DNA of 64,000 bases from Polaromonas sp. (GTDB lineage: Bacteria; Pseudomonadota; Gammaproteobacteria; Burkholderiales; Burkholderiaceae_C), in contig NZ_JABBPC010000029.1 in the NCBI RefSeq assembly GCF_012927485.1, positions 143,527-207,526 on the forward strand. The letters run 5' to 3'. The notes under the pieces are model-generated. The model was not told the DNA's origin and did no database searches. It saw nothing but the letters and a program-made list of their open reading frames with translations. A program made the position numbers and the translations under genes. Below are positions 27,392 to 37,155 of the stretch, piece after piece. Each line of letters opens with the position of its first letter. Positions within the stretch are counted from its first letter, which is position 1.

Positions 27392-27778
27392 TTAGCGGGC
27401 GCTTGCAGCGATAAGAAACATGGCAGTTTTAACGCCCGCCACCGTCATCAACAGTGAGCCCACTACATGCAGCAGCGCGGTGCCCAGGGCCAGCCCGTAG
27501 CGTTCGTCCATCAGATAGATCACGACCTCCGCCGAAAAGGTGGAAAACGTCGTCAGGCCGCCCAGAAAGCCGGTCACCAGCAGCAAGCGCCAGACCGGGT
27601 CGAGTTGCGGTATGGACTGGAATACGGCAATACACAGGCCGATCAGGTAGCCACCGATCAAATTGGCTGCCAGCGTTCCCCATGGGATCACGCCTCCAGG
27701 CGTTAGCCACAAAGCCAATCCCCAGCGGGACAGTGCGCCCACAGAGGCGCCGATACAGATTGCAATCACAGGCAGCAT
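27392..27778 (-). CDS. crcB: Fluoride ion channel CrcB/FluC
   Basis: CrcB exports fluoride through a dual-topology dimer. The 128-residue protein has four hydrophobic segments. The conserved [14 protein letters not shown] start, the [15 protein letters not shown] motif (with the pore Asn) and [17 protein letters not shown] (Phe box and sodium site) are all present. I chose the ATG at 27778, because upstream in-frame codons give a Pro/Arg-rich extension foreign to the family. Confidence 0.93.
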   Translation of the reverse strand: MLPVIAICIGASVGALSRWGLALWLTPGGVIPWGTLAANLIGGYLIGLCIAVFQSIPQLDPVWRLLLVTGFLGGLTTFSTFSAEVVIYLMDERYGLALGTALLHVVGSLLMTVAGVKTAMFLIAASAR

Positions 27779-28118
27779 GTCGATGGAGAGGTTGTTAGCA
27801 AGACAATGTAGCCATGACTTTAACCGCAGCGGGGGATCGGACTCTCCGCGCTGGCTTCGCGGTGCGGCGTTTGTCGCCAACTGCGTTGAAAGATTGAAAA
27901 AAATCTTCGGCCGTTCTGGATTGATCGGGGCGGGACTGGATCGGCCAGGTCGAGGTGCAGGCTGGTAACATTTTCGAGATTCATACGCCGGGCAGCGGAG
28001 GTTTCGGAAAGATTTGAAGTCGGCGGCGCGCGGTCTATGATCAGCCGCCCTCGGCCTATTACTGTCGGTGGGCGCGCATAGTCCACGGGTACAAACAGTT
28101 ATCAATTCAGGAGTCAGA
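27779..28118. other. Intergenic region without a gene
   Basis: I see no coding region in these 340 bases between crcB and the DinB pseudogene. I looked for a fluoride riboswitch on the crcB strand and did not find its conserved elements. Confidence 0.4.
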
Positions 28119-28597
28119 ATGAGCACGGAATTTTCTGACAACTTCCGCTTTTTGGCTCACTACAACCGGTGGGTGAACCAGCGCCTGTGCGACGCCTGTG
28201 AAACGCTCTCCGACGAAGAGCGCAAGCGCGATCGCGGCGCTTTGCCCGGTGCGGTCTCGACAACGGCGTCGCGCTGGACAGCCTGAATGCGACGGTGCTG
28301 GATCTGCCGGACGGGAGTGGTCTCGACACGCTCCTTTTCGAGGACTGGCAGGCATTGCGCGCTAAGCGCGAGCAGCTCGACACTGCCATCGAGGTCTGGG
28401 TCGCGGACATGCCCGACGGCTACCCGCAGTTCATCATGCGTTACAGCAATAGCAAGGGGGTCCAGCGGGCGCACCCGGCCTGGCATGCGATGACCCATTT
28501 TTTTAATCACCAGACGCACCATCGCGGTCAAGTCGGCACGCTGGTCACGCAAGCTGGCGGAGACATCGGCTTGACCGATCTGATTGCGCTGGTTTGA
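28119..28597 (+). pseudogene. DinB-family protein, internal deletion with frameshift
   Basis: The first reading frame ([41 protein letters not shown]...) has the N-terminus of a DinB/YfiT-type metal-dependent four-helix protein and stops at 28284-28286. A second frame, readable from about 28250 (GLDNGVALDSLNATVLDLPD...) to 28597, gives the C-terminus with MTHFFNHQTHHRGQVGTLVTQAG, the family's HxxxHHR metal-binding motif. The residues normally joining them (the first metal His, around GSIxHxL) are missing, which fits a short deletion near 28240 that also shifts the frame. AGGAG precedes the ATG. Confidence 0.75.
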
Positions 28598-28740
28598 GGG
28601 GAGTGAAGTTTTGCAAAGGCGGCCATAACAGTCGACGACCCGCTCGTCGCGGCTTTGCCACAAAGTCGATTTGCCTTATTTTTAATCTTGGAAGCTACTA
28701 AACAAATAGTTTTCCGCGCTGGTATCTATGGCGCCCAAGA

Positions 28741-29379
28741 CTAATTCTTCTTGAAAAATGGACGGTGGGAAAGTTCGGCAGGCAGATGCACCAGATCACT
28801 GGGTTCGTCGATGTCGTGCAGCGTTGGTCCCTTCCACACGCACAGCTTAATCGCTGCCATGCGGCGCAGTGTTTCAGCGGCTACAGTGGAGGTGCTCCAC
28901 GGCATTTTTGTAAAGACCTCAGGGCAGGGCGCCTTGAGGCCGATGAGCACGTAGCCACCGTCAGCCACGGGCAAGAGTACGGCGTCATGCCGCTCCAGCT
29001 GGCTAGCCGCCTCGGCGAGTCGTTCGGCCGTTAACGCCGGGCAGTCAGTTCCCATGAGCAGAGCCGGCTGATGCTGTGTGGTGACACGGTCGATGGCGCG
29101 TGCCATACGCTCTCCGAGGTCGCCTTCGCCCTGCGCGGTGCAGACCAACGCGGGGGGCAGGTTTACTCCGTGCCATGCCCGGTCGTCGGGCGGTGGACTC
29201 ATGCACAACTCCACGGGACCGGCTCCAGCCGCCATCGCCTGCTGCAGCGTGTGCATAAGCAGGCTGCGCGCCAGGGTCGCTGCGCCGTCAGCCCCCAGCG
29301 CGGAAATTAGCCGGGTCTTGACCGCGCCGGATTGTGGGGCTTTGGCGAAGATGATGAGCCGGGGCTTGGGTCGATTCAT
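28741..29379 (-). CDS. TIGR04282-type glycosyltransferase (arsenosugar/rSAM-associated)
   Basis: A 212-residue GT-A-fold protein of the CofC/TIGR04282 group (transferase 1 associated with the ArsS-type radical SAM family). Visible motifs are LIIFAKAPQSGAVKTRL (nucleotide binding), LLMGTDCPALTAERL and LLPVADGGYVLIGL. It is the last gene of the leftward arsS cluster. In the proposed pathway it would handle the sugar part of an arsenosugar, but the exact reaction is unknown. The ATG at 29379 was chosen because an upstream start would overlap the previous gene extensively. Confidence 0.85.
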   Translation of the reverse strand: MNRPKPRLIIFAKAPQSGAVKTRLISALGADGAATLARSLLMHTLQQAMAAGAGPVELCMSPPPDDRAWHGVNLPPALVCTAQGEGDLGERMARAIDRVTTQHQPALLMGTDCPALTAERLAEAASQLERHDAVLLPVADGGYVLIGLKAPCPEVFTKMPWSTSTVAAETLRRMAAIKLCVWKGPTLHDIDEPSDLVHLPAELSHRPFFKKN

Positions 29380-29396
29380 GCGCGAGATTGTCGTCG

Positions 29397-30080
29397 TCAG
29401 CGGTACAGCGCTGCCAGCCGCTCGGGCGCAGCGCCGCGCCAATATGCAAAGCGCAGACGCCACATCAGCAGCACGGTGCGCCATACGCCGCGGGTCTCCC
29501 AGCGCCGGCCAGAGGTCACCACCTGCGCCTGCAGGCAGGCCGGCCGCGAAAGCCTCAGCAAGCGCCTGGACATCTCGATGTCTTCCATCAGCGGCTGGTT
29601 GGGAAAGCCGCCCGCAGCGTCAAAGGCCGCGCGCGTCATGAACATGGCTTGGTCTCCAGTCGCAATACCCGTCCACCGTGAGCGCCGGTTCATGAGCCCT
29701 GCGATCAGCCGCAACAGCAGCGGCCGGCCAGAAATGCGCACGTCAAACCGACCCCAGACTTTTGAATCTACTGCCAGCCCCCGCCTGATCAACGTGTCGG
29801 CGTCCGCTGGCAATACTGTGTCGGCGTGCAGAAACAGCAAGACCTCGCCGCTGCTCTGTTGCGCGCCGGCGTTCATCTGCAATGCCCGTCCCAAGGGTGC
29901 GCCAATAACCTGGACACCCCAGGCCCGTGCGCGCACCACCGTGTCATCTGAACTGCCGCCATCCGCCACCACCACGCATGCACCGCGCGCCACGAGGGGC
30001 GCGAGCATCCGCAGGGCTGCATCAATGCCGGCAGCTTCGTTCAGCACGGGCATGACGATGGTAAGACTAGATTCCTTCAT
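29397..30080 (-). CDS. TIGR04283-type family 2 glycosyltransferase (arsenosugar/rSAM-associated)
   Basis: A 227-residue GT2 enzyme: SLTIVMPVLNEAAGIDAAL at the N-terminus, VVVADGGSSDDT, LLFLHADT (the DxD-like metal motif) and MEDIEMSRRLLRL near the base region. Members of this group are found almost only beside ArsS-like radical SAM genes. It lies between arsS (21 bp upstream) and the TIGR04282-type gene (17 bp downstream), consistent with one operon. Confidence 0.87.
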   Translation of the reverse strand: MKESSLTIVMPVLNEAAGIDAALRMLAPLVARGACVVVADGGSSDDTVVRARAWGVQVIGAPLGRALQMNAGAQQSSGEVLLFLHADTVLPADADTLIRRGLAVDSKVWGRFDVRISGRPLLLRLIAGLMNRRSRWTGIATGDQAMFMTRAAFDAAGGFPNQPLMEDIEMSRRLLRLSRPACLQAQVVTSGRRWETRGVWRTVLLMWRLRFAYWRGAAPERLAALYR

Positions 30081-30101
30081 GGCGATTGCGCTGGTGCCCC
30101 G

Positions 30102-31064
30102 TTAGTGCTCCAGCGCCCCGCCGCAGCTGCTGCCCTGACCGGCGGTGCAGCCGTAGCAATGCCCTGCCACCCGGATGGGCCGATTTTGAAGGCTGGTTTT
30201 GAGAAGATCGCGCAGGTGATGGCGCAGTCCGGACGTTCCCAGCGGCAGGCCAAGTTGTTGGTTGAAGTCGCAGTCAGACAGCCAGCCTTGCCAGTCCACG
30301 CTGACCAGGCTGCGACACATGACTCCGGCCAGGTTCTGCGGCTGAAAGCTGTCCTTGAGCAGGTTGAGGTAACTGTCAAACGTACCCTTGGACACCAAGG
30401 TTGAGCCAAAGCGCTGGATCGGCATGTTCGTCAGCGCGAATAGCTGGTTGAAGACGATGCCGAAATGCTGAAACAGCTCTCGCTTGTAATCGGCTTGCAG
30501 CGTTTGCTGATCTGGCGGCAGCAACGGCCCCTGTGGGTTGTACACCAGGTCCAGGTGCAAGCCGGAGCCTGGCTGCCCGTAGCCAAGTGAATTGAGTTGT
30601 TTTAGTGCGGCAATACTCTTGTCGAAGACGCCGTCGCCGCGTTGCTGGTCCACGTTGGCGGCGGAGTAGCAGGGCAGCGAGGCCACCACCTCAACCTGCT
30701 GCGCGGCCAGAAACTGTGCCAGTCCATCCTGCCCGGGTTCAAACAGAATGGTGAGGTTGCAGCGATCAATCACCCGCACGCCTTGTTCACGCGCCGCGCA
30801 CACCAGGTCGCGAAAGCCAGGGTGTAGCTCGGGGGCACCACCGGTCAAGTCCAGCGTGCCCAAGCCGCGCGCCTTGAGCACTTCTGGAATCAATGCGAGC
30901 GTTGCGTCATCCATCATTTCGGTGCGGCTCGGACCAGCGTTGACGTGACAGTGAACACAGCTCTGGTTGCACTTGTAGCCAAGGTTGACTTGCAAGATGT
31001 CCAGGCGACTGCGGCTAATGGCTGGGAAGGGGGTCCGTTCCAGCAGGGGCAGGGTGTCGTGCAT
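30102..31064 (-). CDS. arsS: Arsenosugar biosynthesis radical SAM protein ArsS
   Basis: A 320-residue radical SAM enzyme. The [4Fe-4S] motif is CNQSCVHC (Cys32, Cys36, Cys39), followed by a TLDLTGGAPELHP SAM-binding region. In Synechocystis the homologue forms 5'-deoxy-5'-dimethylarsinoyl-adenosine from methylated arsenic, the precursor of arsenosugars. The C-terminus GHCYGCTAGQGSSCGG is the family's Cys-rich tail, in which some relatives carry selenocysteine. Here the codon is TGC. It heads the glycosyltransferase genes and follows a thioinosine-type phosphorylase gene 38 bp upstream. Confidence 0.88.
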   Translation of the reverse strand: MHDTLPLLERTPFPAISRSRLDILQVNLGYKCNQSCVHCHVNAGPSRTEMMDDATLALIPEVLKARGLGTLDLTGGAPELHPGFRDLVCAAREQGVRVIDRCNLTILFEPGQDGLAQFLAAQQVEVVASLPCYSAANVDQQRGDGVFDKSIAALKQLNSLGYGQPGSGLHLDLVYNPQGPLLPPDQQTLQADYKRELFQHFGIVFNQLFALTNMPIQRFGSTLVSKGTFDSYLNLLKDSFQPQNLAGVMCRSLVSVDWQGWLSDCDFNQQLGLPLGTSGLRHHLRDLLKTSLQNRPIRVAGHCYGCTAGQGSSCGGALEH

Positions 31065-31102
31065 AAATAAGGGAGGTCCGTCAAAAAAATCAGTTCGTCG
31101 AA

Positions 31103-31981
<879 letters not shown>

Positions 31982-32177
31982 CGTTATACCTTCCTTGGTT
32001 GTGTACACGGCGGATTCTGCGACCATTAGATTTTGAGCCATTTCCGCCGACGTCGCCGGTGCGTGGTGCATGCCCCTTGTCGGCGCAGCTGGGTTTTTCT
32101 TACAGTGCGAAACAAATTTTTCTGGCATAAGCCAGGTCACCGTAAGATTCGTAATAATAAGACACGAGGAAATAGTT

Positions 32178-34349
32178 GTGAACTCGCGTAAAACCATCAT
32201 CGCCTTGCTCTTGCTAGCAGGCCTCATCGTTTTTTTTGGGTTCGACCTTGGCCGCTATTTCAGCCTGGCAGTCATCAAGGACCACCAGTCCTCTTTTGCA
32301 GTGCTCTTTCATCAGAGGCCGGTCTGGGTGACGCTGATCTTCTTCGCCGTGTATGTGGCGATCACTGCGTTGTCATTGCCGGGTGCCACCCTCCTCACCC
32401 TGGCGGCCGGTGCCATATTCGGCTTGATCTGGGGCACAGTGGTCGTATCGCTGGCCTCAACCATTGGGGCGACGCTGGCCATGCTTGCCGCGCGCTATTT
32501 GCTGCAGAGCACAATTCAACAGCGCTTCGGTCGGCGTCTCGACGAGTTGAATCGAGGCATTGAGAAGGGGGGTGCTTTTTACCTTTTTACGCTCCGCCTG
32601 ATCCCGGTCGTGCCGTTTTTTGTACTCAACCTGCTGATGGGTCTTACGCGCATGAAAACTTGGACCTACTGTTGGGTCAGCCAAGTCGGGATGTTCGCCG
32701 CGACCGTGGTTTACGTGAACGCAGGTACTCAGATTGCGAAGATCGATTCCCTCAAATCTATTCTCTCGCCAGGATTGATTGGCTCATTCGCGCTGCTGGG
32801 GCTGGCGCCGCTGGTGCTTAGTCAAGCGCTCAATTTTTTCAAGCGCCGCAAAGTGTATGCGCGGTGGAATGGGGTTCGGCCGGTCCGCTTTGACCGTAAT
32901 TTGATTGTGATCGGCGCGGGCGCAGGCGGGCTGGTCACCGCGTACATTGCCGCCGCCGTCAAGGCCAAGGTAAGTTTGGTGGAGGCCCACAAGATGGGCG
33001 GCGACTGCTTGAATTACGGCTGCGTGCCGTCCAAGGCGCTGATTCGAAGCGCAAAGCTTGCCCATGAGATGGCGCGTGGCTCGAACTACGGTCTATTGGA
33101 CAGTCCCGCCAAGTTCTGCTTCAAGACATTGATGCAGCGGGTGCAAGACGTTATTCGCACCATCGAGCCGCATGACAGCGTAGAACGCTACGCGGCTTTG
33201 GGCGTGGAGGTGCTGCGGGGCCATGCCCGAATCGTCAATCCGTGGACCGTGGAGATTGCATTGAATCAGGGGGGTAGCCAAACGCTGACCACCCGCAGCA
33301 TCGTGATTGCCGCAGGTGCACGGCCCCAGATACCCGAATTTCTTGCCACCGCTGCGGGGCGCGACGTGGGCTACGTGACCAGCGACACGCTATGGGATGA
33401 GTTTGCCAAGCTGGACCAGGTGCCCCGGCGCTTGGTCGTGCTGGGCGGGGGCCCCGTCGGCTGTGAACTGGCACAGGCCTTTGCACGGCTTGGCTCGCAG
33501 GTAACGCAGGTGGAAATGGCATTGCGCCTGATGAACCGCGAGGACGAGGACGTGTCGGCACTGGTCCAGAGTGCTTTGGAGGCGGACGGAATCGTCGTAC
33601 TCACCGGACACAAAGCACTTCGTTGTGTCAAAACGGGCGATACCAAAACCTTGTGGGTGGCGCGCCAGGGCCAGGAAGTCGGTATCGAATTCGACCAACT
33701 CATCTGCGCGGTCGGTCGGGTGGCTCGACTGACCGGCTACGGACTGGAAGAGCTTGGCATTCCAACCGAGCGCACCGTGGAAACCAACGAATACCTGCAG
33801 ACGGTATACCCGAATATCTACGCCGCTGGTGACGTGGCCGGGCCGTACCAACTCACGCATGTGGCCGCGCATCAGGCTTGGTACGCCGCCGTTAACGCGT
33901 TGTTTGGCGACTTCAAGTTGTTTAAGGCGGATTACTCGGTGATCCCCTGGACCACATTCGTCGATCCTGAGATCGCACACGTGGGACTGAACGAGCAGGC
34001 GGCGAAGGAAAAAGGCGTTGCGTACGAGGTCACCCAATACCGTCTGAAGGATCTGGACCGCGCCATTGCAGACAGCGAGGCCCATGGTTTCGTGAAGGTG
34101 CTCACCGTTCCGGGCAGTGACAAAATTCTGGGTGCCACGCTGGTGGGGAGCCATGCGGGTGATCTGTTGGCTGAGTACGTGTTGGCTATGAAGCACGGGC
34201 TCGGGCTGAACAAAATTCTTTCCACCGTGCACACTTACCCGACGTTCTCTGAAGCCAACAAATATGCTGCTGGCGAATGGAAGCGCGCGCATCAGCCCGT
34301 GCGACTGCTCGAATGGGCGCGCAAATACCACGACTGGAAAAGGAGTTGA
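32178..34349 (+). CDS. TVP38/DedA-domain fused to FAD-dependent pyridine nucleotide-disulfide oxidoreductase
   Basis: A 723-residue fusion. Residues 1-235 form a TVP38/TMEM64 (SNARE-associated) membrane domain with several hydrophobic helices and FTLRLIPVVPFFVLNLLMGLT. From about residue 240, LIVIGAGAGGLVTAYIAA begins a mercuric-reductase-like flavoprotein with the redox-active pair in CLNYGC (Cys277 and Cys282), a second GGGPVGCELAQAF nucleotide-binding motif and a dimerisation domain with THVAAHQAWYAAVNAL. The GTG start at 32178 has GAGG eight bases upstream. Divergent from the phosphorylase-arsS genes, it may reduce a metal or metalloid species at the membrane. Confidence 0.85.
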   Translation: MNSRKTIIALLLLAGLIVFFGFDLGRYFSLAVIKDHQSSFAVLFHQRPVWVTLIFFAVYVAITALSLPGATLLTLAAGAIFGLIWGTVVVSLASTIGATLAMLAARYLLQSTIQQRFGRRLDELNRGIEKGGAFYLFTLRLIPVVPFFVLNLLMGLTRMKTWTYCWVSQVGMFAATVVYVNAGTQIAKIDSLKSILSPGLIGSFALLGLAPLVLSQALNFFKRRKVYARWNGVRPVRFDRNLIVIGAGAGGLVTAYIAAAVKAKVSLVEAHKMGGDCLNYGCVPSKALIRSAKLAHEMARGSNYGLLDSPAKFCFKTLMQRVQDVIRTIEPHDSVERYAALGVEVLRGHARIVNPWTVEIALNQGGSQTLTTRSIVIAAGARPQIPEFLATAAGRDVGYVTSDTLWDEFAKLDQVPRRLVVLGGGPVGCELAQAFARLGSQVTQVEMALRLMNREDEDVSALVQSALEADGIVVLTGHKALRCVKTGDTKTLWVARQGQEVGIEFDQLICAVGRVARLTGYGLEELGIPTERTVETNEYLQTVYPNIYAAGDVAGPYQLTHVAAHQAWYAAVNALFGDFKLFKADYSVIPWTTFVDPEIAHVGLNEQAAKEKGVAYEVTQYRLKDLDRAIADSEAHGFVKVLTVPGSDKILGATLVGSHAGDLLAEYVLAMKHGLGLNKILSTVHTYPTFSEANKYAAGEWKRAHQPVRLLEWARKYHDWKRS

Positions 34350-34350
34350 G

Positions 34351-35142
34351 ATGAACCGGCCTCTTCGCTCAAATTGTCGGGATGCTATTTTATTAATGGT
34401 TGCTTGCGTTCTCTGGACCTTTACTACGGCTGTTTTTAGTCAACCAGCCGCGCCATCCGACGCAGGCCTTTCCGCACCAGCCTTGACCCCTTTCTCTTCG
34501 GCCAGCGGAACCGTGCCCCCCGCACCGTGGCATGTGGTCGGCCTGCCCAACAGCCGCAAGCCGCTGACCCAGTTCGACATTACGCCGATCGATGGCCATG
34601 CCGTGTTGCGCGTGCAGACCAACCGCTCCTACGCGAATCTGGTGCATGAACTTCCGAACGTGGTGCCTGCGCCAGGCACCCAACTGCGCTGGCGCTGGAG
34701 ACTTGACGAGCCGCTGCGAGAGGCCGACCTTCGCCGCCGCGAAGGCGACGACAGCCCGCTTAAAGTCTGCGCGCTGTTTGACATGCCGCTGGACAAGTTG
34801 GGATTCGTCGAACGCAACCTGCTGCGAGCGGGACGTTCGGTGAGCGGCGAAAAGCTGCCTTCCGCAACGCTGTGTTACGTGTGGGACGCCACCCTGGCAC
34901 CCGGAACCTTGCTGGATAACGCCTTTACCCATCGCGTGCGCATGATGGTTCTGGATAGCGGTGAACAGCGCCTGGGCCAGTGGGTCGAGCACACGCGAGA
35001 TCTGGGCGCTGATTTCCGCCGTGCCTTCGGCCATGAAAGCGCAACCGTGCCGCCGCTGGAGGCCATACTGGTCGGCGGGGATGCCGATAACACCGGCGGC
35101 CACAGCCTGGGGTATGTGGCAGATGTCACACTGTCACCATGA
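34351..35142 (+). CDS. DUF3047 domain-containing exported protein
   Basis: A 263-residue protein with an N-terminal signal peptide or anchor (LLMVACVLWTFTTAVFS) and a mature domain typical of DUF3047: ITPIDGHAVLRVQTNRSYANLVHEL, LRWRWRLDEPL and RRREGDDSPLKVCALFDMP, with a C-terminal AILVGGDADNTGGHSLGYVADV. The function is unknown. AGGAG before the ATG lies in the end of the preceding gene, and the stop overlaps the next start by four bases (ATGA), so translational coupling on both sides is likely. Confidence 0.85.
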   Translation: MNRPLRSNCRDAILLMVACVLWTFTTAVFSQPAAPSDAGLSAPALTPFSSASGTVPPAPWHVVGLPNSRKPLTQFDITPIDGHAVLRVQTNRSYANLVHELPNVVPAPGTQLRWRWRLDEPLREADLRRREGDDSPLKVCALFDMPLDKLGFVERNLLRAGRSVSGEKLPSATLCYVWDATLAPGTLLDNAFTHRVRMMVLDSGEQRLGQWVEHTRDLGADFRRAFGHESATVPPLEAILVGGDADNTGGHSLGYVADVTLSP

Positions 35143-36278
35143 ATTCGACCATCACCTCATCGACGGACTCGAAACATCTTGTGCTGCTGGGCGCGGGCCA
35201 TTCCCATGTGCATGTGCTGCATGGCCTGGCGCAACACCGGGTGGCTGACTTGAACCTCACCGTAATCTCGCCTTACCCGCAGCAGCTCTACTCAGATATG
35301 GTGCCGGGCTTTGTGGCGGGTCACTACGCGCTGGACGAGTGCGTCATTTCGCTGGAAGGATTGCTCTCGCGCTGCGGTGCGCGTTATATCCCCAGCAGCG
35401 CCGTGTCAATTGATCCCGATGCGAAAACGGTCACACTGGCCAACGGGGAAACCGTGGCCTATGACTGGCTGAGCTTAAATACCGGTTCAGTGGTGGACCG
35501 CGAGAAGATCGAGGTGGAAATGCCCGGCGCACGGGAGCATGCGTTGTTTGTGCGTCCCATAGAAATCTTTGGCCAGCTCTGGCCTCAAGTGGCTGTGATG
35601 GGCCAAGGCCGACCCATTCACCTGGCCGTGGTGGGTTCGGGCGCGGCGGGGCTCGAACTTGCCATGGCCACCGCCCACGTATTGAACGGGCCATCCTGCG
35701 CGAGCGGCAGCCGCGTGACGCTGGTGACTGGCGGTCCGGCACCAGCGCAAAATTACCCTGCGAGCGTCCAGCGCAGAGTACTCAGAGCCCTGTGGAACCA
35801 GCAGATTACCGTATTGCCAGATGCCTGCGTCGGCGTGGAGCTTGAAGAGATCATGCTTGCCAGCGGGGCGCGTCTGGCCTGTGATGCGCCGCTGCTTGCT
35901 GTAGGCGCGCAGGCGCCGACGTGGCTGGCTGACAGCGGCCTGGCACTCGATACTGCCGGGTTTTTGGCCATCAACTGTTTTCAGCAAAGCACCAGTCACC
36001 CGCATGTGTTTGCTGCCGGCGATGTGGCTAGCCACGTTGATGCGTTGCATCCGCGAAGCGGTCTCCATGCGGTGCACGCGGGTCCGCCGTTGCTGATCAA
36101 TCTGCGTGCCGCGCTGCAGGACCAGCCGCTGAAGTCATACCAACTGCCCGCGCATACGCTCAATCTCCTTTCGTGCGGCGGGCGCTACGCCATTGCCGCG
36201 TGGGGCGACATCAGCGTCGAAGGCCGTTGGGTGTGGCGCTGGAAAGACCATATCGACCGCCAATTCGTGGCCGCGTAG
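35139..36278 (+). CDS. NDH-2-like FAD oxidoreductase of the SelD N-terminal-partner family (TIGR03169-type)
   Basis: A 379-residue two-dinucleotide-binding-domain flavoprotein: LVLLGAGHSHVHVLHGLA at the N-terminus, the PYPQQLYSDMVPGFVAGHYALDE segment, HLAVVGSGAAGLELAMA as the NAD(P)H site, and HVFAAGDVASH as the second FAD contact. The GAGHSHVHVL and YSxMxPGxVAG features match the family that also occurs as the N-terminal half of SelD fusion proteins. That family is of unknown reaction but is thought to link redox chemistry to selenide supply. Here it is the last gene of the rightward arm beside arsS. Confidence 0.82.
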   Translation: MNSTITSSTDSKHLVLLGAGHSHVHVLHGLAQHRVADLNLTVISPYPQQLYSDMVPGFVAGHYALDECVISLEGLLSRCGARYIPSSAVSIDPDAKTVTLANGETVAYDWLSLNTGSVVDREKIEVEMPGAREHALFVRPIEIFGQLWPQVAVMGQGRPIHLAVVGSGAAGLELAMATAHVLNGPSCASGSRVTLVTGGPAPAQNYPASVQRRVLRALWNQQITVLPDACVGVELEEIMLASGARLACDAPLLAVGAQAPTWLADSGLALDTAGFLAINCFQQSTSHPHVFAAGDVASHVDALHPRSGLHAVHAGPPLLINLRAALQDQPLKSYQLPAHTLNLLSCGGRYAIAAWGDISVEGRWVWRWKDHIDRQFVAA

Positions 36279-36454
36279 ATCGGATGATCTGATGTGCATT
36301 CTCTCTACGATCGAAGCTTCAGGTTTCACTTTGCATTGAGGAAAGGTTGGGGTCGTGTATCGGCCCGGGATGATCAGGCACGGCGTCAATTACTATAAAA
36401 AATAATGCGGGCTGATGCCCGTTACCATCTCCCGATAGATCAATAAGGCAAGAA

Positions 36455-36478
36455 AAAACCCGCCAACAGACGGGTTTT
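36455..36478 (-). terminator. Intrinsic terminator for the ComEA-like gene
   Basis: AAAACCCG (36455-36462) pairs with CGGGTTTT (36471-36478) around an 8-nt loop. Read leftward, the hairpin is followed by six or more T residues, directly after the stop codon at 36497. It may also stop rightward transcription. Confidence 0.75.
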
Positions 36479-36496
36479 GATTGGCAAAGAGCGAAT

Positions 36497-37027
36497 TTAC
36501 TTTTTGGCGGCGCTGGCGACAGGTTTAGCTGCATCCACTTTGCTGTCCGATTTCGGCGTCACGGCCTTCTTGGCGTCTTGCGCGGCTTCCTTTACGGCGT
36601 CCTTGGTGTTGATTGCTGCACCCTTGACCGCGTCCTTGGTGCTGATAGCGGCACCCTTGACGGCATCCTTGGTTGCCACTGCAGCATCTTTGGCTTTTTC
36701 AGTGATTGGCTTCTCGGTTTTCTTGCTATCGGCTTTGGCCTTGGCCGGTGTTGAGGCCGGGCTTTGATAGCTTGCAGCGCCGACGGTCAGGCCCTCAGCG
36801 GAGAACTTGGCGGCATTTTTATCGCCCACACCTTTAACGCGGCTGATGAAGTCGTCCCAGTTCTTGAATTCGCTTTTTTTGCGTTCTGAAATAATCTGCT
36901 TGGTGGTGGCAGGACCGATGCCCTTGATGCCGTCGAGTTGGGCTTCAGTGGCTTTGTTAACGTCAACCGCAGCAAACGCTGCAATGAGGGACATGGCGGC
37001 AAAAAATGCCAGTAATTTCTTGAACAT
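36497..37027 (-). CDS. ComEA-like helix-hairpin-helix DNA-binding protein with Lys/Ala repeat tail
   Basis: A 176-residue exported protein. Residues 1-20 are a signal peptide. Residues about 20-80 hold two helix-hairpin-helix elements (VDVNKATEAQLDGIKGIGPATTKQI and WDDFISRVKGVGDKNAAKF) as in ComEA, which binds double-stranded DNA during uptake. The C-terminal 95 residues are a low-complexity Lys/Ala/Thr tail containing repeated units of the type TKDAVKGAAIS, likely a highly charged amphipathic region. GAGGAG precedes the ATG at 37027. It may be a DNA-uptake or envelope DNA-binding protein; other competence genes are not seen here. Confidence 0.8.
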   Translation of the reverse strand: MFKKLLAFFAAMSLIAAFAAVDVNKATEAQLDGIKGIGPATTKQIISERKKSEFKNWDDFISRVKGVGDKNAAKFSAEGLTVGAASYQSPASTPAKAKADSKKTEKPITEKAKDAAVATKDAVKGAAISTKDAVKGAAINTKDAVKEAAQDAKKAVTPKSDSKVDAAKPVASAAKK

Positions 37028-37155
37028 GAGAAAACTCCTCAAAAATTAGATGAAACCAAATGCACAACTTATCCCTGTAGGGGAATGGGTCCTTCCCATA
37101 ACGGCCCATTTTCAAGCGGGTTGACAGCCGCGCTTCGTTTTTAAGCGAAGAAGCT

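Noticed and set aside
27779..28118. A fluoride riboswitch upstream of crcB
   Set aside because: The conserved GGNGAUG, CUGAUG and pseudoknot elements could not be recognised on the crcB strand in this interval.
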